This document shows, one piece after another, positions 35,501 to 44,202 of a stretch of 64,000 bases of DNA. Numbering within the stretch: the first letter of the stretch is position 1; each line of letters opens with the position of its first letter. The DNA comes from Pseudotabrizicola sp. (GTDB lineage Bacteria > Pseudomonadota > Alphaproteobacteria > Rhodobacterales > Rhodobacteraceae): assembly GCF_030656345.1 (NCBI RefSeq), contig NZ_JAUSNR010000019.1, positions 372,001-436,000 of the forward strand, read 5' to 3'. A program made the translations under genes and the position numbers. The notes beneath the pieces were generated by a model. The model saw nothing but the letters and a program-made list of their open reading frames with translations, was not told where the DNA came from and made no database searches.

Positions 35501-37101
35501 TCACCGAGCTGATCGCGCGGTTGCGGCATTCGACCAAGGGGGTGACGCTGATCTCGCCGCCGCCGCACCATGATATCTATTCCATCGAAGACCTTGCGCA
35601 GCTGATCTATGACCTCAAGCAGATCAACCCGCGCGCCAAGGTGACGGTGAAGCTGGTGTCGTCGTCGGGCGTGGGCACGATTGCGGCGGGGGTGGCCAAG
35701 GCCAAGGCCGATATCATCCTGATTTCCGGCCACAATGGCGGCACCGGGGCATCGCCCGGCACATCGATCAAATATGCCGGCCTGCCGTGGGAGATGGGCC
35801 TGACCGAGGCGCATCAGGTGCTGAGCATGAACAACCTGCGCGACCGGGTGACCTTGCGCACCGACGGCGGGTTGCGCACGGGCCGCGATGTGGTGATGGC
35901 GGCGATGATGGGGGCCGAGGAATACGGCATCGGCACCGCCGCGCTGATCGCGATGGGCTGCATCATGGTGCGGCAGTGCCAGTCCAACACCTGCCCGGTG
36001 GGGGTCTGCACGCAAAGCGAAGAGCTGCGCAAGAAGTTCACCGGCACGGCGGACAAGGTGGTGAACCTGATCACCTTTTACGCGCAGGAAGTGCGCGAGC
36101 TGCTGGCCGGAATCGGCGCGCGGTCCCTGGATGAGATCATCGGGCGGGCCGATCTGCTGACTCAGGTCAGTCGTGGTGCGGCGCATCTGGATGATCTGGA
36201 CCTCAACCCGCTTTTGATCACCGTCGATGGCGCGAACCGGATCACCTATGATCGTACGCGCCCGCGCAATGCGGTGCCTGATACGCTGGATGCCGAGATC
36301 ATCCGTGATGGTGCCCGCTTCTTTGAAGAGGGCGAGAAGATGCAGCTGTCCTATGCGGTGCGCAACACCCATCGGACCATCGGCACGCGCGCATCGAGCC
36401 ATATCGTGCGCAAGTTCGGGATGCGCAACAGCTTGCAGCCCGACCATCTGACGGTGAAGCTGACCGGCAATGCCGGGCAGTCGCTGGGGGCGTTTGCGGC
36501 GCGCGGGCTGAAGCTGGAGGTGATGGGCGACGCCAATGACTATGTGGGCAAGGGCTTGTCGGGGGGCACCATTGTGGTGCGGCCGATGATGTCGTCGCCG
36601 CTGGACGCGTCGGAAAACACCATCATCGGCAATACCGTGCTGTACGGGGCGACCGATGGCTATCTTTACGCGTCAGGCCGCGCCGGAGAGCGGTTTGCCG
36701 TGCGCAACTCGGGTGCTAAGGTGGTGGTTGAAGGCTGCGGGTCGAACGGGTGTGAATACATGACCGGCGGTGTGGCGGTGATTCTGGGCCGGATCGGCGC
36801 GAATTTTGGGGCCGGGATGACCGGGGGCATGGCCTATCTGTACGACCCGGATGGCGTGGCCGAAGATTTCATCAACCTGGAATCGCTGGTCACCTGTGCT
36901 GTCAGCCACCCGCATTGGGATGCGCAGCTGCGCAGCCTGATCGAGGCCCATGCGCATGAGACCGGCAGCCGCAAGGCGCGCACGATCCTGTCGAACTGGG
37001 AGGCAGAGCGCGCCAACTTCCTGCAGGTCTGCCCGACCGAAATGCTGGTGCATCTGCCGCACCCGCTGAGCGATGAGCCGGTGAAGGTTCCGGCGGAGTA
37101 A
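32563..37101 (+). CDS. gltB: Glutamate synthase large subunit GltB
   Basis: 1512 residues, full length. A 33-residue propeptide precedes the N-terminal nucleophile Cys34 (HSSCGVGLV) of the glutaminase domain. A central FMN-binding synthase domain follows, with GEGGEDPAHF near residue 918 and the [3Fe-4S] cysteines in CIMVRQCQSNTC near residue 1130. The C-terminal beta-helix (GxxG repeats such as GLSGGTIVVRP) completes it. It forms glutamate from glutamine and 2-oxoglutarate using electrons from GltD. A terminator follows. Confidence 0.97.
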   Translation: MTIYDDAWVKAEETKRAFMDANSLYKSDDEHSSCGVGLVVAISGKPSRKVVQSGIDALKAIWHRGAVDADGKTGDGAGIHVQIPVKFFYDVIRRTGHEPDIHKLVAVGQVFLPRTDFGAQERCRTIVEAEVLRMGHYIYGWRHVPVDTTVLGEKANATRPEIEQILIRCEKDIDQEQFERELYIIRRRIEKAAIAAQIQGVYLCSLSCRSIIYKGMMLAEQVATFYPDLMDERFESAFAIYHQRYSTNTFPQWWLAQPFRMLAHNGEINTLKGNVNWMKSHEIRMASNNFGDAAEDIKPIIPSGTSDSGALDAVFEVMVRSGRSAPMAKTMLVPEAWSKTTTDMPKAWADMYAYCNAVMEPWDGPAALAMTDGRWVCGGLDRNGLRPMRYVVTGDGLLIAGSEAGMVPVDETTIREKGALGPGQMIAVDMKAGKLYHDAAMKDKLAASNPYGEWIEKVIDLNSLLHDVPERAQFDGADLRRRQIAAGFTVEELEQVLAPMAEDGKEMIASMGDDTPAAVLSSIYRPLSHFFRQNFSQVTNPPIDSLRESRVMSLKTRFGNLKNVLDENSSQTEILVLESPFVANSEFDVMCKHFGEQVAYIDCSFPVTAGLDDLRQGLERIRAEAEDAVRSGASHLVLTDEHQGPDKVPMPMILATSAVHSWLTRKGLRTFCSVNVRSAECIDPHYFAVLIGCGATTVNAYLAQDSIADRIARGLLDGSLTDAMRRYRDAINGGLLKIMSKMGISVISSYRGGLNFEAVGLSRAMVAEYFPGMHSRISGIGLTGIEQKLEEVHAKGWLGGADVLPIGGFYKARRSGEKHAWEAQTMHMLQAACDRASFDIWKQYTAAMRANPPIHIRDLLDIKPLGKPVPIEEVESITSIRKRFVTPGMSLGALGPEAHKTLNVAMNRIGAKSDSGEGGEDPAHFLPEANGDNPSAKIKQVASGRFGVTAEYLNACEELEIKVAQGAKPGEGGQLPGMKVTELIARLRHSTKGVTLISPPPHHDIYSIEDLAQLIYDLKQINPRAKVTVKLVSSSGVGTIAAGVAKAKADIILISGHNGGTGASPGTSIKYAGLPWEMGLTEAHQVLSMNNLRDRVTLRTDGGLRTGRDVVMAAMMGAEEYGIGTAALIAMGCIMVRQCQSNTCPVGVCTQSEELRKKFTGTADKVVNLITFYAQEVRELLAGIGARSLDEIIGRADLLTQVSRGAAHLDDLDLNPLLITVDGANRITYDRTRPRNAVPDTLDAEIIRDGARFFEEGEKMQLSYAVRNTHRTIGTRASSHIVRKFGMRNSLQPDHLTVKLTGNAGQSLGAFAARGLKLEVMGDANDYVGKGLSGGTIVVRPMMSSPLDASENTIIGNTVLYGATDGYLYASGRAGERFAVRNSGAKVVVEGCGSNGCEYMTGGVAVILGRIGANFGAGMTGGMAYLYDPDGVAEDFINLESLVTCAVSHPHWDAQLRSLIEAHAHETGSRKARTILSNWEAERANFLQVCPTEMLVHLPHPLSDEPVKVPAE

Positions 37102-37107
37102 AGACAT

Positions 37108-37133
37108 CAAAGGGCCCCCTGCGGGGCCCTTTG
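37108..37133 (+). terminator. Terminator after gltB
   Basis: An 11-bp stem (CAAAGGGCCCC with GGGGCCCTTTG) and a 4-base loop, seven bases after the gltB stop, followed by a CTTTG tail. Confidence 0.8.
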
Positions 37134-37147
37134 CTTTGTGGTCTGTC

Positions 37148-37176
37148 TTGACCCCGTCTCCGGCTTGGGGCCTAAC
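37148..37176 (+). promoter_or_regulatory. Putative mtgA promoter
   Basis: TTGACC (37148-37153) and CCTAAC (37171-37176) are separated by 17 bases. The predicted start coincides with the A of the mtgA ATG at 37182, so the message may be leaderless; an AGGG one base before the ATG is too close for normal use. Confidence 0.4.
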
Positions 37177-37181
37177 AGGGT

Positions 37182-37916
37182 ATGGCCAGCTCACCCCGAA
37201 AATCCCGCAAGGGCACTGATACCGTTCCGCTGCTGGCCCCCGCCCGCGCGCTGCGGCGGCGCGTGCTGCGCTGGGCGGTGAGGGGGGTTCTGGGCGTGGC
37301 GGGGGTCTTTGCGCTGCTGGTGGTGCTTTTTTCCTTCCTCAACCCGCCGGTCAATATCTACCAGCTGCAGGAATCGGCCCGGCTTGGTGGCGTGCAGCGC
37401 GAATGGGTGGCGTTTGACGATATCGCGCCGGTGATGGGCCGGTCGGCGGTGGCGGCAGAAGATGCGAATTTCTGCCTGCACTGGGGGTTCGACATGAACG
37501 CCATCCGCGCGGCGGTGGCGCAGGGGGGCAACCGGGGGGCATCGACGATCAGTCAGCAGGTGGTGAAGAATGTGTTCCTGTGGCACGGCCGGTCCTGGCT
37601 GCGCAAGGCGATGGAGGGCGTGCTGACCCCGGCGGTGGAGCTGGTCTGGTCAAAGCAGCGGATTCTGGAAGTCTATCTGAACATTGCCGAATTTGATGAG
37701 GGCGTGTTCGGCGTGCAGGCGGCGGCGCAGCATTATTTCGGCACCGATGCCCGCGCCCTGACCGCTTTGCAGGCGGCGCGGCTGGCGGCGATTCTGCCCG
37801 ATCCGAAAGCGCGATCGGCGTCGAACCCGTCAAACTTTGTGCGCAACCGGACGCGGTCGATCATCTCGGGGGCCGAGACCATTGCGGCTGACGGGCGCGA
37901 TGGCTGCTTCAGGTAA
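37182..37916 (+). CDS. mtgA: Monofunctional peptidoglycan glycosyltransferase MtgA
   Basis: 244 residues. The basic N-terminus and one membrane helix (about 38-58) precede a GT51 domain. That domain has the catalytic Glu segment AVAAEDANFCLHWGFD (about 89-104) and GASTISQQVVKNVFLW (about 120-135). It polymerises lipid II into glycan strands at the periplasmic face; there is no transpeptidase domain. It stands alone between terminated gltB and rpe. Confidence 0.93.
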   Translation: MASSPRKSRKGTDTVPLLAPARALRRRVLRWAVRGVLGVAGVFALLVVLFSFLNPPVNIYQLQESARLGGVQREWVAFDDIAPVMGRSAVAAEDANFCLHWGFDMNAIRAAVAQGGNRGASTISQQVVKNVFLWHGRSWLRKAMEGVLTPAVELVWSKQRILEVYLNIAEFDEGVFGVQAAAQHYFGTDARALTALQAARLAAILPDPKARSASNPSNFVRNRTRSIISGAETIAADGRDGCFR

Positions 37917-38028
37917 GACGTTGGTCTGACGCCGGGGGTTTTATGGCCCATTGACGAAGGCAGCCGTTCCACGGTTGAAGGGGCCGCAGAGGGTCCGGTC
38001 GGGCCAGGGTGCCAAAGGGGAAAATCGC

Positions 38029-38718
38029 ATGACATTTGACCGCAACATCAAGATCGCGCCGTCGATTCTGGCCGCCGATTTCGCGAATTTCGGCGCGGAG
38101 TGTGAGGCGATTGAGGCGCAGGGCTGCGACTGGGTGCATGTGGATGTGATGGACGGGCATTTCGTGCCCAACATCACCTTCGGGCCTGCCACCTGTGCGG
38201 CCATCCGCCCGCATATCAAGGGGGTGATGGATGTTCACCTGATGATCGCGCCGGTCGATTCGTATATTGACGCCTTTGCGCAGGCCGGGGCCGATGTGAT
38301 TACGGCGCATCTGGAGGCCGGGCCGCATATTCACCGCACGCTTCAGGCCATTCGCGGGGCGGGGGCCAAGGCGGGGCTGGCGATCAACCCGGGGACGGGG
38401 GTGGAAGATGTGGCGTATCTGCTGGATATGGTCGATCTGATCTGTGTGATGACGGTGAACCCCGGTTTTGGCGGGCAGAAGTTCATTCACAGCCAGATTG
38501 AAAAGGTGCGGGCGCTGCGGGCCATGATCGGCGACCGGCCGGTGCATATCGAGATTGACGGCGGGGTGACGGTGGAAACTGCGCCCTTGGTGGCGGCGGC
38601 GGGGGCCGATGTGCTGGTGGCGGGGTCGGCGGTGTTCAAGGGCGGGTCGGTCGGCAATCCGGGGCCCTATGGCGACAACATCCGCGCCATCCGCGCGGCG
38701 GCAGAGGCGGCACGATGA
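38029..38718 (+). CDS. rpe: Ribulose-phosphate 3-epimerase
   Basis: 229 residues of TIM-barrel type. APSILAADFANFG, HVDVMDGHFVPN and the later MTVNPGFGGQKF (about 141-152) and EIDGGV motifs place the metal and substrate residues. It interconverts ribulose-5-phosphate and xylulose-5-phosphate (pentose phosphate and Calvin cycles). The start at 38029 follows AAAGGGG; the frame extends 26 codons further without homology. Its stop overlaps the gph start. Confidence 0.96.
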   Translation: MTFDRNIKIAPSILAADFANFGAECEAIEAQGCDWVHVDVMDGHFVPNITFGPATCAAIRPHIKGVMDVHLMIAPVDSYIDAFAQAGADVITAHLEAGPHIHRTLQAIRGAGAKAGLAINPGTGVEDVAYLLDMVDLICVMTVNPGFGGQKFIHSQIEKVRALRAMIGDRPVHIEIDGGVTVETAPLVAAAGADVLVAGSAVFKGGSVGNPGPYGDNIRAIRAAAEAAR

Positions 38719-39389
38719 GCGTCGCGCATCTGGTGTTTGATCTGGACGGCACGCTGGTAGATTCCGCGCCCGACATCCACGCCGCTGTGGCGCGGATGCT
38801 GGCGGGGGAGGGGCGGGAGGCGCTGGATCTGGCGGTGGTAACCTCCTTTATCGGGCTTGGCCTGCCCAATCTGGTGCAGCGGGTGATCGGGCACTGTGGG
38901 ATGGACCCAAGCGACCATGCGCGTCTGGTTGGTGTCACACTGGGCCATTACAATGCGGGCACCAATGCTTTGACCCGGGTGTATCCGGGGGTGATCGAGG
39001 CGCTGACCCGGTTGCAGCAGGCGGGCCATGCGATGGCGGTGTGCACCAACAAGCCCGAGGCCCCGGCGCGGGCCGTGCTGCGCGATCTGGGGTTGGAGGG
39101 GTTTTTCGGCGTGGTGATCGGTGGCGACTCTCTGGCGGTGACCAAGCCCGACCCGGCCCCGCTGCACGCCTGCATCGCGGCGCTTGGGGGTGGGCCTGCG
39201 ATCTATGTCGGTGACAGTGAGGTGGATGCGGCGACGGCTGTGGCGGCAGGGGTGCCGTTTGCGCTGTTCACCGAAGGGTATCGCAAGACGCCGGTGCCCG
39301 GGCTGCCGCACCGGGCGGCGTTTTCCGATTTTTCCCGCCTGTCCGATGTTCTGGCCGGGATGCAGGCCGGAACCTCTGAACCGGCATAG
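38715..39389 (+). CDS. gph: Phosphoglycolate phosphatase Gph
   Basis: 224 residues, HAD superfamily. Motif I is FDLDGTLVDSAPD (about 8-20), motif II is CTNKP near 112, and the later YVGDSEVDAATA (about 167-178) completes the site. It removes 2-phosphoglycolate made by DNA repair or Rubisco oxygenation. It is ATGA-coupled to rpe, a pairing common in proteobacteria and in line with Calvin-cycle organisms. Confidence 0.9.
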   Translation: MSVAHLVFDLDGTLVDSAPDIHAAVARMLAGEGREALDLAVVTSFIGLGLPNLVQRVIGHCGMDPSDHARLVGVTLGHYNAGTNALTRVYPGVIEALTRLQQAGHAMAVCTNKPEAPARAVLRDLGLEGFFGVVIGGDSLAVTKPDPAPLHACIAALGGGPAIYVGDSEVDAATAVAAGVPFALFTEGYRKTPVPGLPHRAAFSDFSRLSDVLAGMQAGTSEPA

Positions 39390-39479
39390 ACTGACCGGCC
39401 TGCGCGGCAGGGGGCGGTTGCGCATTGAACCCCGGCAGGTTGGCCTGTATCAGTTGCACAAAATTTACACGGGTGCTGC

Positions 39480-40145
39480 ATGATCCGCCTTTACCATTTT
39501 CCGCTCTCTCCCTTTTGCCGCAAAGTGCGTCTGACGCTGGCGGAAAAGAAGCTGGAGGTGGAGCTGGTGGAAGAGCGGTATTGGGAACCCAGCCCCGATT
39601 TTCTGCGCCGCAACCCGGCGGGCAAAGTGCCGATCCTGAAGATGGAGCAGAAGACGCTGAGCGAGAGCCAGGCGATCTGCGAATATCTGGATGAGACCTT
39701 TCCGACACCCGCGCTGATGCCGCGCGACCCGGAAGTGCGCTATGAGGTGCGGCGGATCTGTGCGTGGTTTGACGACAAGTTCCATGCCGAGGTGACATCC
39801 AAACTGCTGTACGAGCGGGTGAACAAGAAGGTGATGAAGCTGGGCTATCCGGATTCGAAGAATGTGAAATTCGGGGCCGGGCGGATCAAGTTTCATCTGG
39901 ATTATATGGCGTGGATTCTGGACCAGCGCCGCTGGCTGGCGGGCGATATCATGACGCTGGCCGATTTCACCGCCGCCGCGCATCTGTCCTGCCTCGACTA
40001 CATCAGCGATGTGGACTGGAACCGGTCGGCCACGGTGAAGGACTGGTATGCCAAGATCAAATCGCGGCCCAGTTTCCGCACTTTGCTCGCCGATCAGGTG
40101 CCGGGATTCCCGCCGCCGGCGCATTACGCCGATCTGGATTTCTGA
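39480..40145 (+). CDS. fzlA: FzlA-like GST-fold protein (FtsZ-binding cell division factor)
   Basis: 221 residues, thioredoxin-like N-terminal (MIRLYHFPLSPFCRKVRLTL, then NPAGKVPIL, SESQAICEYL) and all-helical C-terminal GST domain (WFDDKFHAEVTSKLLYERVNKK). It ends in a conserved tail, LADQVPGFPPPAHYADLDF. In Caulobacter the FzlA protein of this type binds FtsZ, curves its filaments and is needed for constriction, without needing glutathione. The similarity of the tail and of the YERVNKK segment supports FzlA; a catalytic GST is the alternative. It ends convergently with dxs. Confidence 0.72.
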   Translation: MIRLYHFPLSPFCRKVRLTLAEKKLEVELVEERYWEPSPDFLRRNPAGKVPILKMEQKTLSESQAICEYLDETFPTPALMPRDPEVRYEVRRICAWFDDKFHAEVTSKLLYERVNKKVMKLGYPDSKNVKFGAGRIKFHLDYMAWILDQRRWLAGDIMTLADFTAAAHLSCLDYISDVDWNRSATVKDWYAKIKSRPSFRTLLADQVPGFPPPAHYADLDF

Positions 40146-40179
40146 GGGCACGATATTTCTGCGAAAGATCAACGGATGG

Positions 40180-40216
40180 ATCTGACGCCGCAGCTTGTGC
40201 GGTGCCGGAGTCAGAT
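40180..40216. terminator. Hairpin between convergent fzlA and dxs
   Basis: ATCTGAC (40180-40186) pairs with GTCAGAT (40210-40216), with further inner pairing of GCCGCA with TGCGG. It lies in the 93-base gap between the two convergent genes and probably ends both. An eroded copy of the GAGTATTT repeat begins at its right edge (40217). Confidence 0.5.
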
Positions 40217-40238
40217 GAGTATTTGAGAAAGGTGCAGA

Positions 40239-42152
40239 TCAGGCGCGTTTTGCCAGGGATGCAATGTTGAGGGTTTGCAGCACCTTGGCCTCGATCTGTG
40301 CCGCATCCATCCCGGCGGTGCGGTACATCGCCTCGGGTGAGGCGTGGTCGATGAAGGTGTCGGGCAGGACCATGGAGCGGTATTTCAGGCCGGTGTCGAA
40401 GATGGCTTCTTCGGCCAGCAACTGCGCGACATGGCTGCCGAAGCCGCCGATGGCACCTTCTTCGATGGTGATCAGCGCCTCGTGGTTGCGGGCGAGATTG
40501 AGGATCATGTCGCGGTCGAGCGGTTTGGCAAAGCGGGCATCGACGACGGTGGGGGTGAGACCCTTTTGCGCGAGGCTCTCGGCGGCTTTCAGGGTTTCCT
40601 GTAGCCGGGTGCCGAAAGAGAGGAGGGCAACGCGGTTGCCCGAGGTGATCAGCCTTGCTTTGCCGATCTCTAAAGGCATGCCACGGGTGGGGAGGTCCAC
40701 GCCGACGCCATCGCCGCGCGGGAAGCGGAAGGCGATGGGTCCGTCGTTGTGCGCCACGGCGGTGGCGACCATATGGGTCAGTTCCGCCTCGTCGGCTGCT
40801 GCCATCACCACCATGCCGGGCAGGTTGGCGAGGAAGGCCACGTCGAAACTGCCTGCGTGGGTGGCGCCGTCGGCCCCGACCAGACCGGCACGGTCGATGG
40901 CGAAGCGGACGGGCAGGCGCTGGATGGCCACGTCATGCACCACCTGATCATAGCCGCGTTGCAGGAAGGTGGAGTAGATCGCGCAGAACGGCTTCATTCC
41001 GCCTGCGGCGAGGCCCGCGCTGAAGGTGACGGCGTGTTGTTCGGCGATGCCGACATCAAAGCAGCGGCGCGGGAAGCGGTCAGCGAACAGGTTGAGGCCG
41101 GTGCCGTCGGGCATCGCGGCGGTGACGGCGACGATTTTCTCGTCACGCTCGGCTTCGGCAATCAGGGATTGGGCGAAGACCTTGGTATAGCTGGGCGCGT
41201 TGGAGGCGGCCTTGGCCTGCACGCCGGTCAGCACATCGAATTTGCCGGTGGCGTGGCCCCGGTCGCGCGCGGCCTCTGCCGGAGCGTAGCCTTTGCCCTT
41301 TTTGGTCAGCACATGCAGCAGGATCGGGCCGGTGGCACGGGCCTTTGCGGTGCGCAGGATCGGCAGCAGCTGGTCGAGGTCATGCCCGTCAATCGGGCCG
41401 ATGTAGGAGAACCCCAGTTCTTCGAACAGGGTGCCGCCCATCGCCATGCCCTTGAGCATTTCCTTGGCCCGGCGCGCGCCTTCCTGAAACGGCGGCGGCA
41501 GCAGGCCCAGGGCCCCCTTAGCGGCGGCCTTGAGGTCCTGCAGCGGGGCTTCGGCATAGAGGCGGCTGAGGTAGCTGGACAGCGCACCGACCGGGGGGGC
41601 GATCGACATTTCATTGTCGTTCAGCACCACGAACAGCCGCTTTTTCAGGTGGCCCGCGTTGTTCATCGCCTCAAACGCCATGCCCGCACTCATGGAGCCA
41701 TCGCCGATCACCGCCACCGCATCGCCCGGATCACCGCCCAGATCGGCGGCCATGGCAAAGCCGAGGGCGGCGGAGATCGAGGTGCTGGAATGGGCGGCAC
41801 CGAACGGGTCATAGGGGGACTCTGAGCGTCTGGTGTAGCCTGACAGCCCGCCTTCGGCCCGCAGGGTGCGGATGCGGTCGCGCCGCCCGGTCAGGATCTT
41901 GTGCGGATAGCACTGGTGGCCGACATCCCAGATGATCTTGTCGCGCGGGGTGTCGAACACGGCGTGCAACGCCACGGTCAGTTCAACCACGCCCAAGCCA
42001 GCGCCCAGATGGCCGCCGGTCACCGAGACCGCCGAAATGGTCTCGGCGCGCAGCTCATCGGCCAGTTGCCGCAGCTCACGGTCCGTCAGCGCCTTCATGT
42101 CTGAGGGCAGGGTCACACGGTCAAGCAGCGGGGTTTTGGGTCGGTCGGTCAT
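40239..42152 (-). CDS. dxs: 1-deoxy-D-xylulose-5-phosphate synthase
   Basis: 637 residues. The TPP and Mg2+ motif [16 protein letters not shown] (about 150-165) and a pyrimidine-binding site further on place it in the DXS transketolase group. The N-terminal [16 protein letters not shown] segment is typical. It makes DXP from pyruvate and glyceraldehyde-3-phosphate, the first step of the MEP isoprenoid route that also feeds quinones and, in phototrophs, carotenoids. It is the last gene of a minus-strand operon, nine bases after ispA. Confidence 0.97.
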   Translation of the reverse strand: MTDRPKTPLLDRVTLPSDMKALTDRELRQLADELRAETISAVSVTGGHLGAGLGVVELTVALHAVFDTPRDKIIWDVGHQCYPHKILTGRRDRIRTLRAEGGLSGYTRRSESPYDPFGAAHSSTSISAALGFAMAADLGGDPGDAVAVIGDGSMSAGMAFEAMNNAGHLKKRLFVVLNDNEMSIAPPVGALSSYLSRLYAEAPLQDLKAAAKGALGLLPPPFQEGARRAKEMLKGMAMGGTLFEELGFSYIGPIDGHDLDQLLPILRTAKARATGPILLHVLTKKGKGYAPAEAARDRGHATGKFDVLTGVQAKAASNAPSYTKVFAQSLIAEAERDEKIVAVTAAMPDGTGLNLFADRFPRRCFDVGIAEQHAVTFSAGLAAGGMKPFCAIYSTFLQRGYDQVVHDVAIQRLPVRFAIDRAGLVGADGATHAGSFDVAFLANLPGMVVMAAADEAELTHMVATAVAHNDGPIAFRFPRGDGVGVDLPTRGMPLEIGKARLITSGNRVALLSFGTRLQETLKAAESLAQKGLTPTVVDARFAKPLDRDMILNLARNHEALITIEEGAIGGFGSHVAQLLAEEAIFDTGLKYRSMVLPDTFIDHASPEAMYRTAGMDAAQIEAKVLQTLNIASLAKRA

Positions 42153-42161
42153 CTTTGGCTT

Positions 42162-43031
42162 TCAGCTGTCGCGCGCGATCACGAAACGCGCGGCGTCTAT
42201 CAGGGTTCCGGCGCTGTCACCATAGGGGGCAAGGTGGGCCGTCGCCTCTGCGACCAGATCACGCGCCCTTGCGCGCGCGCCGTCCAGCCCCAGAAGCGAG
42301 ACGAAGGTGGCTTTGCCGGCGGTTGCATCCTTGTGCAGGCGTTTGCCGGTCTGCGCCTCATCCCCCGTTTCATCGAGGATGTCGTCGGCGATCTGGAAGG
42401 CGAGGCCGAGGGCGGTGGCATAGGCGCGCAGCGGCGTAGGGTCGGCCCCGGCGATCACGGCCCCCGCTTCGGCGGACCAGCGGATCAGCGCGCCGGTTTT
42501 GCCCGCCTGCAGCCGGGTGATCTGCGGCAGGGTCAGTGGGGCGGGGCTGGTTTCGGCGGCGATGTCCAGCGCCTGACCCAGCACCATGCCTTCGGCCCCC
42601 GAGGCCACTGCCAGACCCTGCACCAGCGCGATGCGGGTGTCGCCATTGCCCAGCGCCGGGTCGCACAGCAGCTCAAACGCCAGCGTTTGCAGGGCGTCAC
42701 CGGCCAGCACCGCCGTAGCGTCGTCCCATTTCACATGCACGGTGGGCTGGCCGCGGCGCAGGTCGTCATTGTCCATGCACGGCAGGTCGTCATGCACGAG
42801 GCTATAGGCGTGCAGGCATTCCACAGCCGCCGCCGCGCTGATGGCACGCTCGGGCGGCAGGCCGAACAGGGCGGCGGTTTCCAGCACCAGAAAGCCGCGC
42901 AGGCGTTTGCCGCCGCTGACCGCATAGCGCATCGCGTGGATCACGGGTTCATCGGCCTTGTCGCTCAGGGCGTGGTCCAGCCGGGACTGGATCAGCCCAC
43001 CGGCGCGGGCGAGTGCTGCGGGAAAGCTCAC
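42162..43031 (-). CDS. ispA: Farnesyl diphosphate synthase (geranyltranstransferase)
   Basis: 289 residues, starting at GTG 43029-43031, which overlaps the xseB stop as GTGA. The two aspartate-rich motifs are DDLPCMDNDDLRRG (first, about 83-96) and DDILDETGD (second, about 215-223). GGKRLRGFL lies near residue 39. It condenses IPP with DMAPP and GPP to farnesyl diphosphate, the substrate for undecaprenyl and quinone side chains. The frame runs 31 codons upstream with no similarity. Confidence 0.95.
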   Translation of the reverse strand: MSFPAALARAGGLIQSRLDHALSDKADEPVIHAMRYAVSGGKRLRGFLVLETAALFGLPPERAISAAAAVECLHAYSLVHDDLPCMDNDDLRRGQPTVHVKWDDATAVLAGDALQTLAFELLCDPALGNGDTRIALVQGLAVASGAEGMVLGQALDIAAETSPAPLTLPQITRLQAGKTGALIRWSAEAGAVIAGADPTPLRAYATALGLAFQIADDILDETGDEAQTGKRLHKDATAGKATFVSLLGLDGARARARDLVAEATAHLAPYGDSAGTLIDAARFVIARDS

Positions 43032-43279
43032 ATCCCCTCCACCGGGGTGGTGCCGATGGCGCGGCCTTCGGCGGCGCGGATCAGTTCCACCTTTTCCTCG
43101 GCGTCTTTCAGCCGGGCCTCGCAATGCGCCTTCAATGCCGCGCCGCGTTCGTAAAGCGCGATAGAGGCATCGAGTGCCACATCGCCGCGTTCGAGCTGGC
43201 CCACGACCTGTTCCAATGCGGCCATCGCCTCTTCAAAGCTCATGCCCGATACGGGCTTTTCGGCGGGTTTGTCGGTCAT
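43028..43279 (-). CDS. xseB: Exodeoxyribonuclease VII small subunit
   Basis: 83 residues, of normal size, with the family core SFEEAMAALEQVVGQLERGDVALDASIALYERG split as two helices. It pairs with XseA (not in the window) to degrade single-stranded DNA. It overlaps both the histone deacetylase-like gene before it and ispA after it. Confidence 0.93.
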   Translation of the reverse strand: MTDKPAEKPVSGMSFEEAMAALEQVVGQLERGDVALDASIALYERGAALKAHCEARLKDAEEKVELIRAAEGRAIGTTPVEGM

Positions 43280-44202
43280 GCGGCTTGCCTTCCCAGTTCT
43301 GTCACATGCGCGGCCACGCTGTCGGCCAATGCGTCCAGATCATAACCGCCCTCCAGCGCCGATACCACCCGGCCCGCGCAGCAGTCTTCCGCCAGATCGC
43401 AGATGGCGCGGGTCAGGCGGGCGAAATCCTGCGTGGTCCAGTTCAGGCCCGCCAACGGGTCATCGCGATGGGCGTCGAACCCGGCGCTGATCAGGATCAG
43501 TTCGGGTTTCCAGTCGCGCAGGGCATCGAGGACCGGCTGCCACGCGGCCCACATCTGCGCGCCGCCTGAGCCTGCGGCCAGAGGCAGGTTGGTGATCTGG
43601 CCATGCGCGCCGCGTTCATCGGGGTGGCCTGTGCCGGGATACAGCGGCATCTGATGGGAGGAGACAAAGCGCACCCGCGCCTCATCCCACAGCAGATCCT
43701 GCGTGCCGTTGCCATGGTGGACGTCGAAGTCGAGCACGGCCACGCGGGACAGGCCATGGTGGTCGAGCGCGCGCATGGCCCCGATGGCCACGGTGCCGAA
43801 CAGGCAAAAGCCCATGGCGGTTTCGCGTTCCGCATGGTGGCCCGGCGGGCGGGTGGCGACAAAGGCGCGGCGGCCTGTGGTCAGCACATGGTCGACTGCG
43901 TGACAGATCGCGCCGACGCCGCGCATTGCGGCGGTGTAAGAGCCGGGCGAGAGGATCGTATCGCCATCCAGCGGTGCCCAGCCGGTTGAAGGCACCGCCC
44001 TGCGGATACGGTCGATGTGGCGCTGCGGATGGCAGCGCAGCACGTCCTCTACGTCGCCCATCGGGGCTGCCTGCCGGTCTATGGTCAGGCCATGCAACCC
44101 CCGCTCCACTGCCGCCAGCCGCGCCACCTGTTCCGGGTGGCCGGGCGGGGTCACATGCGACAGGCAATCGTCATGCGTCAGAACCAGAACCGGCTCAGTC
44201 AT
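43276..44202 (-). CDS. Histone deacetylase family (class II-like/acetylpolyamine amidohydrolase type) protein
   Basis: 308 residues. It carries HPEQVARLAAVERGL near the N-terminus, RPPGHHAE (about 117-124, catalytic His pair), VLDFDVHHGNGTQ (about 155-167, zinc ligands) and SAGFDAHRDDPLA (about 240-252). It is a zinc-dependent deacetylase; in bacteria the substrates are small acetylated amines or proteins, not histones. The ATG at 44202 is chosen, since the 52 codons before it lie in the nfeD-like gene. It overlaps xseB by ATGA. Confidence 0.9.
   Translation of the reverse strand: MTEPVLVLTHDDCLSHVTPPGHPEQVARLAAVERGLHGLTIDRQAAPMGDVEDVLRCHPQRHIDRIRRAVPSTGWAPLDGDTILSPGSYTAAMRGVGAICHAVDHVLTTGRRAFVATRPPGHHAERETAMGFCLFGTVAIGAMRALDHHGLSRVAVLDFDVHHGNGTQDLLWDEARVRFVSSHQMPLYPGTGHPDERGAHGQITNLPLAAGSGGAQMWAAWQPVLDALRDWKPELILISAGFDAHRDDPLAGLNWTTQDFARLTRAICDLAEDCCAGRVVSALEGGYDLDALADSVAAHVTELGRQAA

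Noticed and set aside
32071..36447. A 1458-codon frame opposite gltB
   Set aside because: It is a shadow of gltB caused by strong codon bias; its translation is His/Arg-rich with no domain, and the plus-strand gene is certain.
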